Assembly (NCBI RefSeq): GCF_048381675.1
Contig: NZ_JBLWIS010000002.1
Coordinates: 434,001-498,000 of the forward strand
Reading direction: 5' to 3'
DNA from: Advenella sp048381675
GTDB taxonomy: Bacteria; Pseudomonadota; Gammaproteobacteria; Burkholderiales; Burkholderiaceae_B
DNA: 64,000 bases
The position numbers were made by a program, and so were the translations under genes. The notes under the pieces were generated by a model. It did not search any database. It was given only the letters and a program-made list of their open reading frames with translations, and was not told where the DNA came from. Of the stretch, positions 60,508-64,000 are shown piece by piece (position 1 is the stretch's first letter; each line of letters begins with the position of its first letter).

Positions 60508-60939
60508 CTACAGCGCAGATTTCAGCAGCTTTAGCGCGTGGCGAAACTGCTCACGTCTGTCCTGGTTCATGGAACGGCAACTTTCCTGCTTAACCGAAGT
60601 ATTAATGGCGTTAAACTGCTCAATACGGTTAGAAATTGCATGTCCATATTCCCCATCATCTGAAACCAACTCATTGTAACTACTGATAAAATCACCAACA
60701 AACCGGGTGGCTTGCTGATTATTAAGCGGCAGCAATTGCTGGACATCTTCCTGCATATTATGCTCAAGACGATCAGCGGACAGCGCTGGATCAAGGTCCG
60801 CACAAAACTCATGCAAAAAATAATAATCAAAAGAAGCGATAAAAACTGCCTCTTTGGTTTTTTCCGGTACGTTTTGCGGACTGCCTAAATTTGGCCACAG
60901 CAACATTATCAGAAGCCATTTTTTTGAAAGAATTTTCAT
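60508..60939 (-). CDS. Predicted periplasmic protein, unknown
   Basis: About 143 residues from the ATG at 60937-60939, which follows AAAGGAAATC. The signal peptide is MKILSKKWLLIMLLWPNLGS, with possible cleavage before PQNVPEK. The mature part is helical-looking, with two Cys (HEFCADLDPAL and KQESCRSMNQ) that could form a disulfide, and ends RREQFRHALKLLKSAL. No family recognised. Convergent with mtnN, single gene. Confidence 0.65.
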   Translation of the reverse strand: MKILSKKWLLIMLLWPNLGSPQNVPEKTKEAVFIASFDYYFLHEFCADLDPALSADRLEHNMQEDVQQLLPLNNQQATRFVGDFISSYNELVSDDGEYGHAISNRIEQFNAINTSVKQESCRSMNQDRREQFRHALKLLKSAL

Positions 60940-61221
60940 GATTTCCTTTTCTGGCAAAATTGCCCATTCAATCTTTATCAAGACAATAAATACAAAAACC
61001 GCTTTTATTTATCCGATGTTTTTCGGGTTAAATCCAAGTACTTAACTTTAAAAAAATTCTGTACAGTCCACCCAAGTCCATATAAAATCACCTCCCGGAT
61101 TTATATTTATCCGTCTTTCCCAATCGAAAAAACCTTAATAAAACAACTGTATAACCCGCTCATCAAAAACCTCGGGAGATTGCGATTCGAGTCGATCTTT
61201 TTTTAATCTGGCAACTTCATC

Positions 61222-61848
61222 ATGAATGCAATAAATGACATTTTAACAGCCCTGGAAAGCAAGGGCTGGGCAATTTGCGACAGGCTAATGCCTGCTACCC
61301 TGGCACACCGTTTATTTATTGAAGGGCAGCAACGCTGGGAACAAGGCCAGTTCCATGATGCCCGTATCGGACGCGAACAGCAACTGGCACGGGTAACCTC
61401 TATTCGCGGCGATGCTATCCTTTGGCTTGAACCAGAAAGCCAATATCCCGCCAGCCAGGAAATATTTAAATTAACCGGTTTAATGCAGCAAGCATTAAAC
61501 CGGTATTTTTTTCTGGGCCTCAAACACATGGAATTACACTTTGCCCGTTATGCATCGGGTACCGGTTATGCCCGCCATCTGGACCAGCACAAAAACACCA
61601 CTTTCAGAAAAATTACCCTGGTGACCTACCTGAACCCGGAATGGACACAAGAAGACGGTGGCGAACTGGTTTTATATGACCCGGAAAACCCGCTGCAGGA
61701 AATGCATCGCGTCCTGCCTGTTGCCGGCAGGACTGTCATTTTCAGAAGTGACCTGATTGAACATGAAGTATTACCCTGCCAAAAACCACGCTGGAGCATA
61801 ACCGGCTGGTTCAGAGATGATGAAAAGTTTTTTGACCTGGCCGCCTGA
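61222..61848 (+). CDS. 2-oxoglutarate/Fe(II)-dependent dioxygenase, prolyl-4-hydroxylase type
   Basis: 208 residues. The iron-binding triad is H-x-D in ARHLDQHKN and the distal His in IEHEVLPC, followed by RWSITGWFR, whose Arg binds 2-oxoglutarate. ARYASGTGYARHLD and TLVTYLNPEWTQEDGGELVLYDP are the usual strand segments of SM-20/prolyl-4-hydroxylase-like proteins. The substrate (protein or small molecule) cannot be deduced. A strong 12-bp stem follows the gene. Confidence 0.9.
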   Translation: MNAINDILTALESKGWAICDRLMPATLAHRLFIEGQQRWEQGQFHDARIGREQQLARVTSIRGDAILWLEPESQYPASQEIFKLTGLMQQALNRYFFLGLKHMELHFARYASGTGYARHLDQHKNTTFRKITLVTYLNPEWTQEDGGELVLYDPENPLQEMHRVLPVAGRTVIFRSDLIEHEVLPCQKPRWSITGWFRDDEKFFDLAA

Positions 61849-61881
61849 TATTGATTTTATACCTTTGAGTCAAGGCAAGCT

Positions 61882-61917
61882 GCCAATCCATTCTTGATCC
61901 TGAATGGATTGGCCTTT
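61882..61917 (+). terminator. Stem-loop after the dioxygenase gene
   Basis: GCCAATCCATTC and GAATGGATTGGC form a perfect 12-bp stem with an 8-base loop, followed by CTTTG. The T-run is short but the stem is strong; a terminator is the simplest reading. Confidence 0.65.
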
Positions 61918-62048
61918 GTAAACAGCAAAAAATGCAATTGAATGGTTGTGTAATATAATCGTTGCTTGAATTGAGACTTGGCTAAAAACCAAAGGCCTGA
62001 TGAATCAATTCATTTTTCAAATTTAAAAGAATAAAAGGAGACGTTGTA

Positions 62049-63179
62049 ATGAGTGGACCGTTAAAAGGGATTCGTGTGGTTGAAATGGCCGGCATTGGGC
62101 CAGCGCCCTTTTGTGCCATGATGCTTGCCGATATGGGCGCCGAGGTTATTCGCATAGACAGGCTGACCGAAAGCTTGCTGGGCAGTGGCGGTACCGTGGT
62201 TGACCGTGGACGCAGAACGATTGCGCTGGATATAAAAAAAGACCATGCCAAGGAAATATTACACAAGCTGATTGCCCGCAGTGACGTTTTAATTGAAGGC
62301 TTCCGGCCCGGTGTAATGGAAAAGCTGGGCTTGGGCCCCGATGTTTGTTTTGAACAGAATCCCAAACTCATCTACAGCCGCATGACTGGTTGGGGACAAA
62401 CCGGGTTACTCTCAAAAACCGCCGGTCACGATATCAACTATCTTTCCCTGACGGGCGTCCTGCATGCAATGGGACAGGCTGACCGCCCCCCTGCCCCACC
62501 ATTACATCTGGTTGGGGATCAGGGTGGTGGCGCAATGATGCTGGCTTTTGGTATTGTGTGCGCTCTTTTCGAAGCACAAAAATCCGGCAAAGGGCAAGTT
62601 ATTGATGCCGCCATTTCCGATGGCGCGTCAACGCTTGGCTCCATCTACCATTCCTTACTGGAACAGGGGAAATGGCAAAACCAGCGCGAAGCAAACCTGC
62701 TGGATGGTGGTGCACCTTTCTATACCTGCTATACCTGCAAAGACGGTAAATATATTTCAATTGGGGCAATTGAGCCACAGTTTTACCAGTTACTGCTAGA
62801 AAAATGCGAACTGACAGATCCAATTTTTGCACGGCAAATGGATAAATCAGCCTGGCCTGAAATAAAGCAAAAATTTACCGAACTGTTCAAAAGCAAAACC
62901 CGCCAGGAATGGTGCGAGCTGCTGGAAGGCACTGATGCATGTTTTGCCCCTGTCCTGGATTTTGAAGAGGCTGCCAGCCACCCGCACAATACCAGCCGCA
63001 ACAATTTCATCAAGATCAATGGAATGACTGCGCCAGCCGCCTCACCCCGCCTTAGCCGAACCCCAGCCACACCCGGCGAGATTTTTAAAAACGGCCATCA
63101 CACAGCAGAAATACTGAATGAACTGGGTTACGGAAACGACGACCTTGAAAAATTCAGGCAAATAGGCCTGATTAAATAA
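62049..63179 (+). CDS. CaiB/BaiF-family CoA enzyme, alpha-methylacyl-CoA racemase-like
   Basis: 376 residues. GIRVVEMAGIGPAPFCAMMLADMGAEVIRIDR opens the family. LIEGFRPGVMEKLGLGPDV and the active-site stretch SRMTGWGQTGLLSKTAGHDINYLSLTG contain the His-Asp pair (GHD) of the racemase. DAAISDGASTLGSIYHSLL and FYTCYTCKDGKYISIGAIEPQFYQLLLEK agree with AMACR and differ from transferases such as Frc. It likely inverts the alpha-methyl of 2-methylacyl-CoA in branched lipid or steroid breakdown. RBS AAGGAGA. No beta-oxidation genes adjoin. Confidence 0.9.
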   Translation: MSGPLKGIRVVEMAGIGPAPFCAMMLADMGAEVIRIDRLTESLLGSGGTVVDRGRRTIALDIKKDHAKEILHKLIARSDVLIEGFRPGVMEKLGLGPDVCFEQNPKLIYSRMTGWGQTGLLSKTAGHDINYLSLTGVLHAMGQADRPPAPPLHLVGDQGGGAMMLAFGIVCALFEAQKSGKGQVIDAAISDGASTLGSIYHSLLEQGKWQNQREANLLDGGAPFYTCYTCKDGKYISIGAIEPQFYQLLLEKCELTDPIFARQMDKSAWPEIKQKFTELFKSKTRQEWCELLEGTDACFAPVLDFEEAASHPHNTSRNNFIKINGMTAPAASPRLSRTPATPGEIFKNGHHTAEILNELGYGNDDLEKFRQIGLIK

Positions 63180-63257
63180 GTAATACCCATCATCCTTGAC
63201 CAGGATTATTTACCTGTTTTGGGAATATTGCTGAGTTTTTTTGCTTATAAGACTGTA

Positions 63258-63284
63258 GCGTTACCAGTCATGAATTGGTAACGC
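63258..63284. repeat. 9-bp perfect inverted repeat downstream of the racemase-like gene
   Basis: GCGTTACCA and TGGTAACGC with a 9-base spacer. No T-run, so a protein-binding operator for the following gene or an RNA stem are open options. It lies 175 bases before the phosphoesterase start. Confidence 0.4.
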
Positions 63285-63458
63285 GATTAGCTTAGTATGC
63301 TGTTTTCAAGTTAATAAATACAACCTGACCCAGGTATATAACCTGCTTTACAGAAAAAAATTTAACAATATGCAATAAATTCTTTTTCTAGCCACACATA
63401 AAAAATATAATCAGACTCCACAAGAAATTTACAAGAACGCTTCTGACCAAAACTCAAC

Positions 63459-64000
63459 ATGTATGATCTGATTGGTGATATTCACGGCTATGCCCAACCC
63501 CTGAAACAGCTGCTTGCCAAGCTGGACTACATTGAAAAAAACGGCTATTGGCAACACCCGGAACGCAAAGTGATTTTTTTGGGCGATTTTATCGACCGTG
63601 GGCCCGAGCAAGTGGAAACCGTCCTGATTGCCAAAGCGATGGTAGAAAACAATGCTGCACTAGCCGTCATGGGAAATCATGAATTCAACGCCGTGGCCTG
63701 GACAATGCACAACCCCCGGAAGCCAGGTGAATTTCTACGGCCCCATACAGAAAGATATTTGCGGCAGCACCAAACATTTCTGGAACAGGTTATCGAAGAC
63801 TCTAGCCTGCATCAGGAAATCACCAACTGGTTTGCCAGCTTGCCCCTTTTCCTGGAGTTTCCCGGTTTCAGGGTCATCCATGCTTGCTGGCACGTACCTT
63901 CATTAACAATACTGGCCCCCTTTCTGGATGACCAGAACCGCATACGTCCTGAAGCCTGGTCAATCTTGAGTGCAAAAGGAACCGAAACCTTCGAAGCACT
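63459..64000 (+). CDS. PPP-family metallophosphoesterase (cut by window edge)
   Basis: Reads MYDLIGDIHGYAQPLKQLLA with metal-binding DIHG, then VIFLGDFIDRGPEQVETV (GDxxDRG) and AVMGNHEFNAVAW (GNHE). It continues to the window end without a stop, about 180 residues so far. A further His in VIHACWHVPS agrees with the family. Members include diadenosine tetraphosphatase-like and bacterial protein serine/threonine phosphatases; which one this is cannot be said from the N-terminal part. Confidence 0.9.
   Translation, partial: MYDLIGDIHGYAQPLKQLLAKLDYIEKNGYWQHPERKVIFLGDFIDRGPEQVETVLIAKAMVENNAALAVMGNHEFNAVAWTMHNPRKPGEFLRPHTERYLRQHQTFLEQVIEDSSLHQEITNWFASLPLFLEFPGFRVIHACWHVPSLTILAPFLDDQNRIRPEAWSILSAKGTETFEA

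Noticed and set aside
1..64000. CRISPR arrays, tRNA or rRNA genes, prophage, intact insertion sequences
   Set aside because: Read for repeat-spacer patterns, cloverleaf segments and transposase or integrase ORFs; none was convincing.

Overview
The window is a gene-dense bacterial chromosome segment with no rRNA, tRNA, CRISPR array or intact insertion sequence that I could find. Gene content and order point to a betaproteobacterium of the Burkholderiales, most likely Alcaligenaceae. The pointers are a Bug-type solute receptor, rph-rdgB-hemW next to yicC, gmk-rpoZ-spoT, lolC/E-lolD-tatD-comEC, parE-parC, trxA-rho, and iscR-S-U-A-hscBA-fdx behind a low-molecular-weight phosphatase gene. Base composition looks moderate, less GC-rich than Bordetella. 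The genus is not resolved; family and synteny statements are from memory, not from a search.

Layout. 1-3.5 kb: the start of glnA (minus strand, cut by the window edge) with a near-textbook sigma-54 promoter and two NtrC-type sites, then the minus-strand operon rph-rdgB-hemW and the divergent yicC. 4.4-11 kb: an accessory stretch between yicC and gmk. It holds an orphan Bug receptor, a secreted Sel1-repeat protein, an AT-rich 1047-residue protein (phospholipase D-like domain, SF2 helicase, DUF3427) and a short-chain dehydrogenase. 11-16 kb: gmk-rpoZ-spoT, an orphan YbbA-type ATPase and tesA. 16-27.5 kb: ppiD, ugpQ, rlmJ, then a long minus-strand run lolC/E-lolD-tatD-comEC-hydrolase-PHP-greB.

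27.5-34 kb: rpfE-like, recJ, a tiny lipoprotein gene, prfB with its programmed +1 frameshift, an SDR and lysS. This resembles the recJ-rpfE-prfB-lysS neighbourhood of the Xanthomonas rpf cluster, but without rpfF, rpfC or rpfG. 34-38.3 kb: a UPF0178 gene and a four-gene catecholate-type siderophore ABC importer behind a Fur-like box. 38.4-45.1 kb: an M23 peptidase and the complete ISC iron-sulfur operon behind two tandem IscR-type sites. 45.3-51.1 kb: a luciferase-like monooxygenase, rpsP-rimM-trmD without rplS, and alaS-tusA. 51.2-57.2 kb: a lipoprotein, a ferredoxin-reductase and parE-parC. 57.4-64 kb: trxA, rho, a small conserved-looking ORF, an MTA/SAH nucleosidase, a periplasmic unknown, a 2OG-Fe(II) oxygenase, a CaiB-family CoA enzyme and the start of a PPP-family phosphoesterase.

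Most of the window is core housekeeping. The best candidate for an unusual system is the PLD-helicase-DUF3427 protein at 6961-10104, a plausible single-gene defence or nucleic-acid-processing factor in foreign-looking DNA. Regulatory sites that read clearly from sequence are sigma-54/NtrC at glnA, Fur at the siderophore operon, IscR at isc, and the RF2 frameshift.
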